The position numbers and the translations under genes were made by a program. The notes beneath the pieces are model-generated. The model had not been told where the DNA came from and ran no database searches. It saw only the letters and a program-made list of their open reading frames with translations. A stretch of DNA of 64,000 nucleotides from Archangium gephyra (lineage in GTDB: Bacteria; Myxococcota; Myxococcia; Myxococcales; Myxococcaceae), in the NCBI RefSeq assembly GCF_001027285.1, contig NZ_CP011509.1, positions 6,658,501-6,722,500 on the forward strand, in the 5' to 3' direction. This document shows positions 36,763-45,180 of this stretch, piece after piece. Every line of letters begins with the position of its first letter. The first letter of the stretch is position 1.

Positions 36763-37512
36763 TCAGCGTCGGGGGGTGAACTGAACGCGCCGGCCCCCGC
36801 CGCCGCCCAGCATCTGGGGCGGAGGCGCCTCCAGACCGAACTGCCACCACATGGGCTCATACGGCTTCATCTTGAGCTTCTTGTCGTTCTGCAGCGCCGA
36901 CAGGCTGTTCTTGAGCTTCTCGTCGGAGGGGTTGGCCTCCACGCCGCGCCCCAGCACCCGGAGGGCCTCTTCCTTCTCCTTGTTCTGCACGAGGCACCAG
37001 GCGTACACGGCCCAGATGAGGGGCTCCTTCTTGCCGGCCGTGACGGCGGCCTCGAAGGACTGCTTCATGGAGCCGAAGTCCTTGCGCTGGTAGTGCAGGG
37101 CGCCCTGCATGGCCTTGGCCATGTAGTTGCGCGGGCTGGCCTTGGCGAAGTGCGCCTGCGCCCCGTCCAGATCCTTGGACATGTACTTGAGCATGCCGAT
37201 CTGCGAGTGGATCTCCGGCCCCACCATGAACTGCCACTTGTCGTAGGAGAGCCCGCTCTCGAGCATCTTGATGGCCCGCTCGACACGCGCCTGGGCTTCC
37301 TTCTGGCTGGTGGGCTGCCCCTGGAGCTCCTTCTGGACGGAGCCCATGAGGACCTGAAGCTGGTTGCCGATCCGCCGGGCGAGCACCAGGTAGGTCACCG
37401 CGAAGGCGATGGTGCCGGGAATGATGCCGGCCCAGATGGAGCCGATACCGGAGAGCTTGATACCGAGGGTGATGACGAGACCCACACCCAGGGCGATGAG
37501 AAGGTTGTACAT
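36763..37512 (-). CDS. Membrane-anchored TPR-like protein
   Basis: A 249-aa protein with two N-terminal membrane helices (about residues 5-45, LLIALGVGLVITLG and IPGTIAFAVTYLVLA) followed by tetratricopeptide-like helical pairs (about 60-200) with repeated AKAMQG, EAALRVLGRG patterns and a Gly-rich tail GGGGGRRVQF. Such proteins usually hold a scaffold in the cytoplasm at the inner membrane. No partner gene is evident. Confidence 0.75.
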   Translation of the reverse strand: MYNLLIALGVGLVITLGIKLSGIGSIWAGIIPGTIAFAVTYLVLARRIGNQLQVLMGSVQKELQGQPTSQKEAQARVERAIKMLESGLSYDKWQFMVGPEIHSQIGMLKYMSKDLDGAQAHFAKASPRNYMAKAMQGALHYQRKDFGSMKQSFEAAVTAGKKEPLIWAVYAWCLVQNKEKEEALRVLGRGVEANPSDEKLKNSLSALQNDKKLKMKPYEPMWWQFGLEAPPPQMLGGGGGRRVQFTPRR

Positions 37513-37605
37513 GGCGCCCGTTTATCCATCAGTGTGTAGGACCGCAATCTTCAGATGCGTCCGGGCGGGCATCGCGGTATACGTTCGCTTGTTCCAGCCC
37601 CAAGG

Positions 37606-37691
37606 GGCCCTCTGTCGAAATTGGTAGACGAGGCGGACTCAAAATCCGCTGCGGCTGACCCCGCGTCCCGGTTCGAGTCCGGGGAGGGCCA
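37606..37691 (+). tRNA. tRNA-Leu (anticodon CAA)
   Basis: An 86-base class II tRNA. Acceptor arm GGCCCTC pairs with GAGGGCC, the T-stem is CCCGG/CCGGG around TTCGAGT, a long variable arm is present, and the anticodon loop CTCAAAA gives CAA. Discriminator A at 37691; CCA is not encoded. Confidence 0.93.
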
Positions 37692-37695
37692 ATCC

Positions 37696-37729
37696 GGGGA
37701 GTTCCCGCCCGCTGGGGGCACTACTCCCC
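37696..37729 (+). terminator. Possible hairpin after tRNA-Leu
   Basis: GGGGAGT (37696-37702) pairs with ACTCCCC (37723-37729) four bases after the tRNA. No T-tract follows, so this is a modest candidate. Confidence 0.3.
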
Positions 37730-37771
37730 AGGCGAGCAGTGAGACTCCGGAGTCCAGGCGGGAGGTCCCCG

Positions 37772-38422
37772 ATGAAGGTGTTGCTGGTGGAGGATGACGC
37801 CAGTCTCCGCGAGGGGATGGGGGAGCTGATCGCCGAGCAGGCCGAGGTGCGCGAGGCCGCCAGTGTGGCCCAGGCGTTGGAGGCCCTCCAGGAGGAGCGC
37901 TTCTCGCTGGTGGTGACGGATCTGCGCATTGGCGACAAGGGCGAGGGCGGGCGGATCATCCTGGAGGCGGCGCGGCAGCGGCTGCAGCCGGTGGCGATCG
38001 TCAGCGCGGCCACGGCCGAAGAGGTGGTGAAGGTGCTGCGGCCGCACGAGCCGGACGCGGTGCTGGCCAAGCCCTTCCAGATCGAGGACATCCTGGGGCT
38101 GGTGGAGCGCTTCGTCACCCTGCGCCAGCAGGTGGAGAAGGCGGCGGAGCGTGTGCCGCCGGGGGAGGGGTGGACGGAGGTGGCGGCGGGCGTGCGGATG
38201 CTGGAGGAGCCGGACGGGTGCCAGTGGGTGCGGATGGCGCCCGGGGTGCGTCACGGACGGCCGGTGTACCGCGGGCGCGCGGGCATGGTGGTGGTGGAGG
38301 GCTCGCTGGAGGTGGAGGGCGAGCGGCGGACGGGACACCAATATTTCTATCTGGCGGCCGGACCGCGTGAGGTGCGGACCCACGAAGGATGTCTGGCCGT
38401 CTCGATGGCGCTTCGCGGATAG
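37772..38422 (+). CDS. Response regulator receiver protein with novel C-terminal part
   Basis: A 216-aa protein. The receiver domain (1-120) has VEDD, phosphoacceptor Asp in VVTDLRIGD near residue 52, and Lys in LAKPFQ near 103. The C-terminal ~95 residues are not a DNA-binding domain I recognise and look beta-rich and cupin-like (GRPVYRGRAGMVVVEGSLEVEG). Start ATG 37772 follows GGGAGG. Possible partner of the orphan histidine kinase at 30344. Confidence 0.82.
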   Translation: MKVLLVEDDASLREGMGELIAEQAEVREAASVAQALEALQEERFSLVVTDLRIGDKGEGGRIILEAARQRLQPVAIVSAATAEEVVKVLRPHEPDAVLAKPFQIEDILGLVERFVTLRQQVEKAAERVPPGEGWTEVAAGVRMLEEPDGCQWVRMAPGVRHGRPVYRGRAGMVVVEGSLEVEGERRTGHQYFYLAAGPREVRTHEGCLAVSMALRG

Positions 38423-38443
38423 CGGAGCGCTGGCGGTTCGAGC

Positions 38444-39814
38444 GTGAGCACGACTCTCTGGCCTGACACATTCGTGGAAGAGGATCGCCTGGGGCGTCCC
38501 TCGCGGCGCGCGGCGACAGCGGCGCTCGAGGCGCACCTGGCGGTGTTGAAGGGCGATCCCCTCAAGGCGGCGCTGGCCAACGCGCTGAAGGACGCCGAGG
38601 GCCTGGGAGGCCAGGAGCGGCGCTTCACGGCGCTGGCGGTGCGCGAGATGTCGCGGCACCAGCGGCTGTTGGATCTCGCGGCGCGCACGTTGGGGCACCC
38701 GCCTGGCAAGATCGGCCTGCTGGAGGATCAGACGCTGGTGCGCTACGTGCTCTGGCGCCGGCTCTTCTGTGGCGCGAGCTGGGCGCGGATCAGCCCCGAG
38801 GTGAAGCTGCCCGGTCCGGTGCGCCCGCGCACCATCAAGGATGATCTGCTGGCCCAGGTGGCGGAGTCGCCGTTGCCGGAGCCGCCGGTGCCGGCGTCGG
38901 GCGCGGAGCGGCTGGCCACGCGCTACTCGTTCCCCAACTGGCTGGTGAACCGGCTGGCCGAGCTGCACCCGGAGCCGCTGCTGGAGGCGATCCTGGCGGC
39001 GCTGGACGAGGATCCGTCGCTGCACTTCCGGGTGAGGCCCTCGGGGACACGGGCCGAGGTGGTGGCGCGGCTGGTGGAGGAGGGCGTGGCGGTGGAGCCG
39101 GTGGGCGTGGCGCTGGACGCGGTGCGCATCACCGAGGCCAGCCACCGCGTCTTCGAGACGCGGGTGATGAAGGAAGGCCGGCTGCAGGTGCAGGACGTGG
39201 GCAGCCAGCTGATCGTCGAGGCGTGCCGGCCGCTGGAGGGCACGCTGTCGGGGCGGCTGGTGGCGGACGTGTGCGCGGGGGCGGGAGGCAAGACGCTCGC
39301 GCTGGCGGACGAGGTGGGCAAGGCGGGGCGGGTGGTGGCGGGAGACCGCTCCCGGCGGCGGCTGGCGCAGGCGCGCGAGCGGGCCAAGGAGCTGTCCCTG
39401 CGGCACGTGTCCTTCCCGCATCCCCTGCCGCTGGAGCAGGCGGACGTGGTGCTGGTGGACGCGCCGTGCAGTGGGACGGGCTCGCTGGCGAGGGAGCCGG
39501 ATCAGAAGTGGAAGCTCACCGCGAAGTCGGTACAGGAGTTCCACGACACCCAGCTGGCGTTGCTGGAGGAGCTGGCGGGCCAGGTGAAGCCGGGGGCGCT
39601 GCTGGTGTACGCCACGTGCTCGCTGCTGCCCGAGGAGAACGACGCGGTGGTGCGCGACTTCCTCGCCAAGGTGCCCGGCTTCACGGTGGAGCCCCTGGCC
39701 CCTCTCTTCGGGCCCGAGCGGGCGGCCGTGCTGTGCGATGGCCCCTTCCTCCGGGCGCTGCCGTCGCGGGTGCCGGGTGGGGGCTTCTTCGCGGCCCGGC
39801 TGCGCAAGGGCTGA
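38444..39814 (+). CDS. RsmB/NOP-family RNA (cytosine-5-) methyltransferase
   Basis: A 456-aa SAM-dependent methyltransferase. The N-terminal half holds a helical NusB-like/RNA-binding part. The catalytic domain has VCAGAGGKTLALAD (SAM motif I), DAPCSGTG (motif IV) and the double-Cys YATCSLLPEEN (motif VI); the two Cys are the nucleophile and the release residue. The GTG at 38444 begins the annotated frame. Exact RNA target, rRNA or tRNA, is not determined. Confidence 0.9.
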   Translation: MSTTLWPDTFVEEDRLGRPSRRAATAALEAHLAVLKGDPLKAALANALKDAEGLGGQERRFTALAVREMSRHQRLLDLAARTLGHPPGKIGLLEDQTLVRYVLWRRLFCGASWARISPEVKLPGPVRPRTIKDDLLAQVAESPLPEPPVPASGAERLATRYSFPNWLVNRLAELHPEPLLEAILAALDEDPSLHFRVRPSGTRAEVVARLVEEGVAVEPVGVALDAVRITEASHRVFETRVMKEGRLQVQDVGSQLIVEACRPLEGTLSGRLVADVCAGAGGKTLALADEVGKAGRVVAGDRSRRRLAQARERAKELSLRHVSFPHPLPLEQADVVLVDAPCSGTGSLAREPDQKWKLTAKSVQEFHDTQLALLEELAGQVKPGALLVYATCSLLPEENDAVVRDFLAKVPGFTVEPLAPLFGPERAAVLCDGPFLRALPSRVPGGGFFAARLRKG

Positions 39815-39909
39815 GGCCAGGCGGGGCGCCCGAGGGCAGGCAGGATTGACAGTCCCGGCGGCCACACGCTACGCAGGAAGGCGATTCCTTTTCCGAGAGG
39901 TCGCATCCG

Positions 39910-40308
39910 GTGGCAGCCGACCCCAAGCAGTCCGAGGCCCTCCGTCAGATCCAGGAGGCGTTCCAGTCCGCCCAGTCGCAGATGGCGCAGCTGCGCCAGC
40001 AGGTGGAGAAGCACGCCGAGCTGGCCCGGGCGAAGACGCAGAACGACTTCATCCAGAAGGAGAAGGAGCGCGCCTTCCGCGAGCTGGGTGAGGCCGTCTT
40101 CAAGCAGGCGCAGAAGGGCAAGCTGGAGCTGCCCTCCACGTTCGCCCCGCTGCTCAAGGCCGTCGAGCAGGCGCAGCACAAGGCCGAGGCCCAGGCCCGG
40201 GAGATTGGCGATCTCCTCCAGGAAGGAGAGGAGACGGCCCAGCGGCTGAAGCAAAAAAACGCGGGGGGCTCGAATTCGGGAGTAGCGTCCCGCACGAAGA
40301 AGTTGTAG
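39910..40308 (+). CDS. Small coiled-coil protein, unknown function
   Basis: A 132-aa, Gln/Ala/Lys/Glu-rich protein starting at GTG 39910. Heptad-like helices (QEAFQSAQSQMAQLRQQVE, AVEQAQHKAEAQAREIGDLL) suggest two coiled coils. Basic tail RTKKL. No family recognised. Confidence 0.65.
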   Translation: MAADPKQSEALRQIQEAFQSAQSQMAQLRQQVEKHAELARAKTQNDFIQKEKERAFRELGEAVFKQAQKGKLELPSTFAPLLKAVEQAQHKAEAQAREIGDLLQEGEETAQRLKQKNAGGSNSGVASRTKKL

Positions 40309-40361
40309 AAGGGCGCCGCTTTCGACGTTGGCAACCACTCCCCAGGTGGTTGCGGCATTGT

Positions 40362-40434
<73 letters not shown>

Positions 40435-40443
40435 CTCCGAGAA

Positions 40444-40473
40444 GAGGCCCGTCAGGAAAAGCTGGCGGGCCTC
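40444..40473 (+). terminator. Hairpin after first tRNA-Ala
   Basis: GAGGCCCG (40444-40451) pairs with CGGGCCTC (40466-40473); the following bases are C/T-rich, not a clean T-tract. Similar in sequence to the terminator after the second tRNA-Ala. Confidence 0.5.
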
Positions 40474-40504
40474 GTCTCTCCTCCTCGAAGGCACAAGTGA
40501 ATAC

Positions 40505-40577
<73 letters not shown>

Positions 40578-40585
40578 CAATGAAG

Positions 40586-40619
40586 AAGGCCCGCCCGGTG
40601 AAAACCTGGCGGGCCTTTT
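40586..40619 (+). terminator. Intrinsic terminator after tRNA-Ala pair
   Basis: AAGGCCCGCC (40586-40595) pairs with GGCGGGCCTT (40608-40617), followed by more T. A strong Rho-independent terminator. Confidence 0.85.
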
Positions 40620-40806
40620 CATTTTCGCCGGGCCGCTCGAGCGCACGCTCGCGGCTGGTGGCTTCCACCTGAAGCGCTGAAGCAGCGAAGTCGAAGGGAA
40701 GGCACGCGCGCCGCATCCCCGAGGGCGAGGTGTTTCTCGCTCGGCTCGAGGGAAGGGCGGCGGGTGGTGTGACGAGAGGCCGGGGCGACGCTCGGGGCGT
40801 CGCGGC

Positions 40807-41985
40807 TCAGGCCTCGCGGATCATCAGCATCTGGAGCAGATCGCGCAGCATCTGCTTGAGACCGCCGGCCTCGGGCAGGCTCTGGAGGATGCGGGAGGCG
40901 GCGTTGGTGGAGCGCTCGATGAGGCGCTCGGTGGCGGCGCGGCCCTCGTGCTGCTCCACGAGCTCCCGGGCGCGCTGCAGCATCGTCTCGTCCTTGGGGC
41001 CGGGGATGCAGAGCGTCTCCAACTCCTGGCGGGCCTCGGGCGTGGCGCGCAGGTACGCGGCCAGCAGCGGGAAGGTGCGCTTGCCCTGCGCCAGGTCCGA
41101 GTCCGTGGGCTTGCCCACCACGGAGGACTGTCCGTACAGGCCGAGCAGATCGTCACGCAGCTGGTAGGCGGTGCCCACGTAGCGGCCGAAACGCTCCAGC
41201 TTGTTGATGAGCTCCGGATCTCCACCGGAGAGCATGGCGCCGCACACCAGCGGCGCGGTGAAGCCGTAGAGGGCCGTCTTGAGGTAGGCCACGCGCAGCG
41301 CGTTGTAGATGGACAGCTCGGCCAGCGGCTGGTGCGGCAGCCGGATGTCCATGTACTGCCCGGCGGCGGTGTAGCGGCACACCTTGAGGAAGTAGCGCGT
41401 GGCCACGTCCGCGTCCGGCAGGTTGCAGCCCAGCATCACCTCGAGCGAGCGCCCGTAGAGGTGATCTCCGATCACGATCGCGAGGTTCTCCCCCAGCCTT
41501 CCCTCGCCGAGCATCTTGTGAAGTGCGGCGCCGCCGCGGCGCGTGTCCGCCTGATCCGCGACGTCATCGTGGATCAGCATGAAGGTGTGCAGCAGCTCCG
41601 TGGCCGCCGCGAACCGCCACAGGCCCGAGGGCGCCCGGGTGTCGCCGCGGCCCAGGGCGTAGCCCACCAGCACCAGGCCCGGACGGATGCGCTTGGAGGG
41701 CCGCAGACTGTAGCTGCGCACCTGCTCCAGCACCTTGTTCCATGCCGGATCCAGGTGGCGCTCGTCCTCGAGCTCCAGGATCTGATGCAGCACCACCTGC
41801 GTCTGATACTGCACCGTCTTGGCCCAGGACACGAAGTCCACGGGCGACGGGGACGCAGACTGTTGCTGCTCTGCCGCCGGAGGCCCGGCCTGTGGAGACT
41901 TCCGCTCTTTCATGACGGGGGAGGTGTCACCCGAGGTTCCGCGCGTCGGCATCGTATCCTGGACAGCGGCAACCAACGTCAGCAT
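40807..41985 (-). CDS. Polyprenyl (geranylgeranyl-type) diphosphate synthase
   Basis: A 392-aa trans-isoprenyl diphosphate synthase. First Asp-rich motif DDVAD at 140-144 (LIHDDVADQADTRRG); the second is DDLLG at 278-282 (QLRDDLLGLYG), the DDLLGxxG variant lacking the last Asp, common in some bacterial geranylgeranyl diphosphate synthases. About 50 extra N-terminal residues are low complexity. ATG 41985 has GGAGG (41992-41996) before it. Likely supplies precursors for carotenoids or quinones. Confidence 0.9.
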   Translation of the reverse strand: MLTLVAAVQDTMPTRGTSGDTSPVMKERKSPQAGPPAAEQQQSASPSPVDFVSWAKTVQYQTQVVLHQILELEDERHLDPAWNKVLEQVRSYSLRPSKRIRPGLVLVGYALGRGDTRAPSGLWRFAAATELLHTFMLIHDDVADQADTRRGGAALHKMLGEGRLGENLAIVIGDHLYGRSLEVMLGCNLPDADVATRYFLKVCRYTAAGQYMDIRLPHQPLAELSIYNALRVAYLKTALYGFTAPLVCGAMLSGGDPELINKLERFGRYVGTAYQLRDDLLGLYGQSSVVGKPTDSDLAQGKRTFPLLAAYLRATPEARQELETLCIPGPKDETMLQRARELVEQHEGRAATERLIERSTNAASRILQSLPEAGGLKQMLRDLLQMLMIREA

Positions 41986-42049
41986 AGCGAACCTCCGGGG
42001 CTTTGCGGCTTGGGGGGTCGGGCAAGCCCCATGGATATTCTTACGGATT

Positions 42050-42078
42050 TTAATATCAGAAAACTTTTATACAGGCAA
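42050..42078 (-). promoter_or_regulatory. Sigma70-like promoter of the polyprenyl synthase gene
   Basis: Read on the minus strand: TTGCCT (42078-42073), 17 bases, TATTAA (42055-42050). It lies in an A+T-rich stretch about 60 bases upstream of the start at 41985. Confidence 0.5.
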
Positions 42079-42210
42079 TCGCGGAATCTCGTGGAGAAAT
42101 ATTGCCGTGCGAGGAAAGACGGAAGCCTCTCAGAGGGAAAAAGTCGTAACGGGTCTGGAATTACCCAGATGTCTTTTCTGACTCATCCCCCTGTTTATAC
42201 ACTCACACGG

Positions 42211-42247
42211 AAAAAAAGCGGCCGGTCCAAAAGGACGTCGGCCGCTT
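42211..42247 (-). terminator. Intrinsic terminator of the aldolase gene
   Basis: On the minus strand AAGCGGCCG and CGGCCGCTT arms with an inner GTCC/GGAC pair and TTTT loop, followed by seven T (plus-strand A at 42211-42217). It lies 20 bases past the aldolase stop. Confidence 0.9.
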
Positions 42248-42266
42248 GGATCCGCCACGAGTGGAA

Positions 42267-43190
42267 TTACTTGGCGTTCTTGAAGATGTTCATCACGTCC
42301 TTGAGCAGCTTCACGGACTCGTCGTGGGGCCGCTGGAAGGCATTGCGGCCCATGATGGAGCCGAAACCGCCACCGGCGGCGATCTGACGGATCTCCTCCA
42401 GGAGGTCCTCGGTGGTCTTGGACTCGCCGCCGGAGAAGATGACGATGCGCTTGCCGTTGAAGGCGGACTTCACCACGTCGCGGATGCGATCGGACATGGT
42501 CTTGGTGGGGATGTTGAACTTCTCGTAGACCTTCTTGGCCTCGGCCTGCTCCAGGAAGTCCTTGGGCGGCTTGACCTTGATGACGTGGGCGCCGAGCTGC
42601 GCGCTGATCTGCGCCGCGTAGGAGATGACGTCGATGGCCTGCTCACCCTCCTTGGAGATGCTGCCGCGGGGGTAGGCCCACAGCACGGTGGGCAGGCCGT
42701 GATCCTTGGCCTCGGCGATCAGATCGCGCAGGGCCTCGTACTGCTCGTTGCGGTAACCGGAGCCCGGGTAGATGGTGTAGCCGATGGCCACGCAGCCCAG
42801 ACGCACCGCGTCCTTCACGGAGCCGGTGACGGCGGACATGGGGTGCTCGGGCTTGCCCAGCGTGTCCGAGTTGTTGAGCTTGAGGATCAGCGGGATCTCA
42901 CCGGCGTACTTGCCGGCCACGGACTCCAGGAAGCCCAGGGGCGCGGCGTAGGCGTTGCAGCCGGAGTCGATGGCGAGCTGGATGTGGTAGTCCGGATCAT
43001 AGCCCGCCGGGTTGGGGGCGAAGGAGCGGGCCGGGCCGTGCTCGAAGCCCTGATCCACCGGGAGGATGACCATCTTCCCGGTGCCGGCGAGCGTACCGGT
43101 GTTGAGCAGGCGGGCCAGGTTGGTCAGCGTGCCGGGGTTGTCGGACGGGTACCACGAGAGGATCTGCTTGACGCGGTCGGTATACGCCAT
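42267..43190 (-). CDS. Class I fructose-bisphosphate aldolase (DhnA type)
   Basis: A 307-aa aldolase of the DhnA/archaeal class I family, splitting fructose 1,6-bisphosphate in glycolysis and gluconeogenesis by a Lys Schiff base. Visible are the PVDQGFEHGP N-terminal motif, the SDTLGK segment, AIGYTIYPGSGYRNEQ, and the HVIKVKPP strand with the expected Schiff-base Lys region. The frame extends to 43277, but ATG 43190 has GAGGAG just before. It ends in a strong terminator. Confidence 0.93.
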   Translation of the reverse strand: MAYTDRVKQILSWYPSDNPGTLTNLARLLNTGTLAGTGKMVILPVDQGFEHGPARSFAPNPAGYDPDYHIQLAIDSGCNAYAAPLGFLESVAGKYAGEIPLILKLNNSDTLGKPEHPMSAVTGSVKDAVRLGCVAIGYTIYPGSGYRNEQYEALRDLIAEAKDHGLPTVLWAYPRGSISKEGEQAIDVISYAAQISAQLGAHVIKVKPPKDFLEQAEAKKVYEKFNIPTKTMSDRIRDVVKSAFNGKRIVIFSGGESKTTEDLLEEIRQIAAGGGFGSIMGRNAFQRPHDESVKLLKDVMNIFKNAK

Positions 43191-43395
43191 GTGCTCCTCG
43201 GAATGGGGGCGGGAGGGCCCCCTTGACTTGACGGCGCGGATTCTGCCCACGCGCGCGCCATGTACCAAGCAGATCATTCGTATCTTCGTCGCGGCGCGAA
43301 CGCTCGGAGATCACGCGGAGTGGGCGTGAATAAGTTCGGGCCGCGGAGGGTCCTCCCTCCGGGCCGTCCCTTCATTGTTCCGGAGTCCATCACCT

Positions 43396-43959
43396 ATGTT
43401 CGCTTCCCTGCTCGCCGCCGTGCTGCTCGCCGCCGCACCCGCTCCGCTCGAGGTCGTGAAGTCGGGCAACACCGAGGTCCAGAAGATCATCACGTCCAAG
43501 GGGGCCACCGCGGAGCAGCTCTCCAAGACGGTGGACCGTTTCGTGGACTGGGGTGAGCTCTCCAAGAGGGCCCTCGGCGGGCCGTGGGACAAGCTGACGC
43601 CCGCCCAGCGCAAGGACTTCTCGGAGACGATGCAGGGCCTGCTGCGGGCCTCCTACGCCCAGAAGGCGTTCAGCCAGGGCAGGGCGCTGATCCAGTACGG
43701 CAAGGAGTCCATCCAGGGCAACGAGGCCACCGTGGACACCAAGGTGATCATGAGCCGGGACCGGCTCCCCGTGCGCTACAAGCTCTTCCGCGCGGACGAC
43801 AAGAGCGAGTGGCGCATCTACGACATCGTCACGGACGACATCTCGCTCCTGGAGACGTACCAGGGCCAGTTCAAGAAGATCCTCGCCGACAAGGGCTTCG
43901 ACGGGCTGTTGGCCACCCTGAAGTCCAAGCGGGCGCAGCTCGAGAAGTCGCTCAAGTAA
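43396..43959 (+). CDS. MlaC/Ttg2D-family phospholipid-binding protein
   Basis: A 187-aa exported protein with the signal peptide MFASLLAAVLLAAAPA. The mature region carries MlaC features: VDRFVDWGELSKRALGGPWDKLTPAQRKDF, YAQKAF, and SEWRIYDIVTDDISLLETYQGQFKKIL. MlaC shuttles phospholipid across the periplasm between MlaA and MlaFEDB. ATG 43396 follows GGAG by ten bases. It is unlinked to mlaEFD at 12.3-15.4 kb, but could work with it. Confidence 0.88.
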   Translation: MFASLLAAVLLAAAPAPLEVVKSGNTEVQKIITSKGATAEQLSKTVDRFVDWGELSKRALGGPWDKLTPAQRKDFSETMQGLLRASYAQKAFSQGRALIQYGKESIQGNEATVDTKVIMSRDRLPVRYKLFRADDKSEWRIYDIVTDDISLLETYQGQFKKILADKGFDGLLATLKSKRAQLEKSLK

Positions 43960-43989
43960 CGCCCGCCCGGGCCGCGTCCACGGTGCCTC

Positions 43990-45171
43990 TTACAGGGGCT
44001 TCTCGTAGACGCGGTAGCGCTTGGACTGCTTGCCGCCCATGGACTCGATGGCGCGGTTGACGAGGTGGTTGTCCTCGAGCGTCCAGGAGATCTCCCCGCC
44101 CTCGTAGCCCAGCTCGCGCGCCTTGTTGAGCGTGTCCAGGTAGAGGATGGCGTCCAGGCCGCGGCGCCGGTAGCCCTCGACGGTGCCCAGCAGGACGAGG
44201 CGCAGCCGGCGGATGCGGCGCGTGGCCAGCAGCAGCTTGGCCAGTCCGATGGGCAGGCCGAAGGTGGTGAGCCGGCCGTTGGCGGCCTTGATGGCCTCGT
44301 TGGCGTCGGGGATGGTGAGCGCGAAGCCCACGGGCTGGCCCTTCACCTCGGCCACCAGCGCCAGCTCCGGCCGCACCATCTGCTTCAGATCGCGCGCCAG
44401 GTGGTCGAACTCGTGCTCCGTCATCGGGACGAAGCCCCAGTTCTTCTCCCAGGCCGAGTTGTACATGGCCTTCACCCGGGCCACCTCGGCATCGAAGTTC
44501 TTGAGGTCCACCGGGCGCACGGTGACGCCCTCGCGCTGGCGGATCTTCTCCGCGATGCGCGCCACCTTCTCCGGCGGAGGGGTGGAGGAGGACAGCTCCC
44601 AGGCGAACAGATCCTTGGCCTTGGTGAAGCCGTTGGCCTCGAGGAGCGCGCCGTACCAGGGCGGGTTGTACGTCGTCATGATGGCCGGCGGGGTGGAGAA
44701 CCCCTCGATGAGCAGGCCCACCTCACCGTTGGTGGAGTAGCTCATCGGGCCGATCACCGAGGCGAAGCCCTTGGCGCGCAGCCACTCGGCGGCCTTCTCG
44801 AAGAGGGCGCGGGCCACGCCGGCGTCATTCACGCACTCGAAGAGGCCGAAGAAGCCGACGTTGGTGCCCTGGAACTCGTTGTAGCGGGGGTTGTTCACCG
44901 CCGCGATGCGCCCCACCACCTTCCCGGCCCGGCGGGCGAGGTAGAACTCCACCTCGCCGAACTCGAAGAAGGGGTGCTTGCGCGGGTCCATGAAGTCCCG
45001 GCGCTCCATCTCCAGGTGCGGCACGAAGTTCGGGTCGCCCTTGTAGATGGAGTAGGGGAGGCGGATGAAGGCCGTGCGGTCCGCCGAGCTCCGGACGGGA
45101 GTCACCTCCACGTCGGCGGGCAGGGGAGGCTGCTTGGATTCGGTGTTCTGCATCTCGGCGGCGGCGGCCAT
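43990..45171 (-). CDS. GNAT-like acyltransferase, probable bacterial ceramide synthase
   Basis: A 393-aa protein with an acyl-CoA N-acyltransferase fold in two halves; the C-terminal half has the acyl-CoA-binding-like LGTVEGYRRRGLDA and a final YEGGEISWTLEDNH. It begins nine bases after the stop of the serine palmitoyltransferase gene. Bacterial ceramide synthase (bCerS) is a GNAT-type protein adjacent to serine palmitoyltransferase in Caulobacter, so this is its likely identity. Activity is inferred from the neighbourhood and fold. Confidence 0.75.
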   Translation of the reverse strand: MAAAAEMQNTESKQPPLPADVEVTPVRSSADRTAFIRLPYSIYKGDPNFVPHLEMERRDFMDPRKHPFFEFGEVEFYLARRAGKVVGRIAAVNNPRYNEFQGTNVGFFGLFECVNDAGVARALFEKAAEWLRAKGFASVIGPMSYSTNGEVGLLIEGFSTPPAIMTTYNPPWYGALLEANGFTKAKDLFAWELSSSTPPPEKVARIAEKIRQREGVTVRPVDLKNFDAEVARVKAMYNSAWEKNWGFVPMTEHEFDHLARDLKQMVRPELALVAEVKGQPVGFALTIPDANEAIKAANGRLTTFGLPIGLAKLLLATRRIRRLRLVLLGTVEGYRRRGLDAILYLDTLNKARELGYEGGEISWTLEDNHLVNRAIESMGGKQSKRYRVYEKPL

Positions 45172-45180
45172 GGTGGTGTC

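Noticed and set aside
42031-42387. A plus-strand frame starting MDILTDFNIRKLLYRQ in the A+T-rich stretch
   Set aside because: It runs antisense into the aldolase gene and through its terminator; no ribosome site and no family. The A+T-rich part reads better as promoter.
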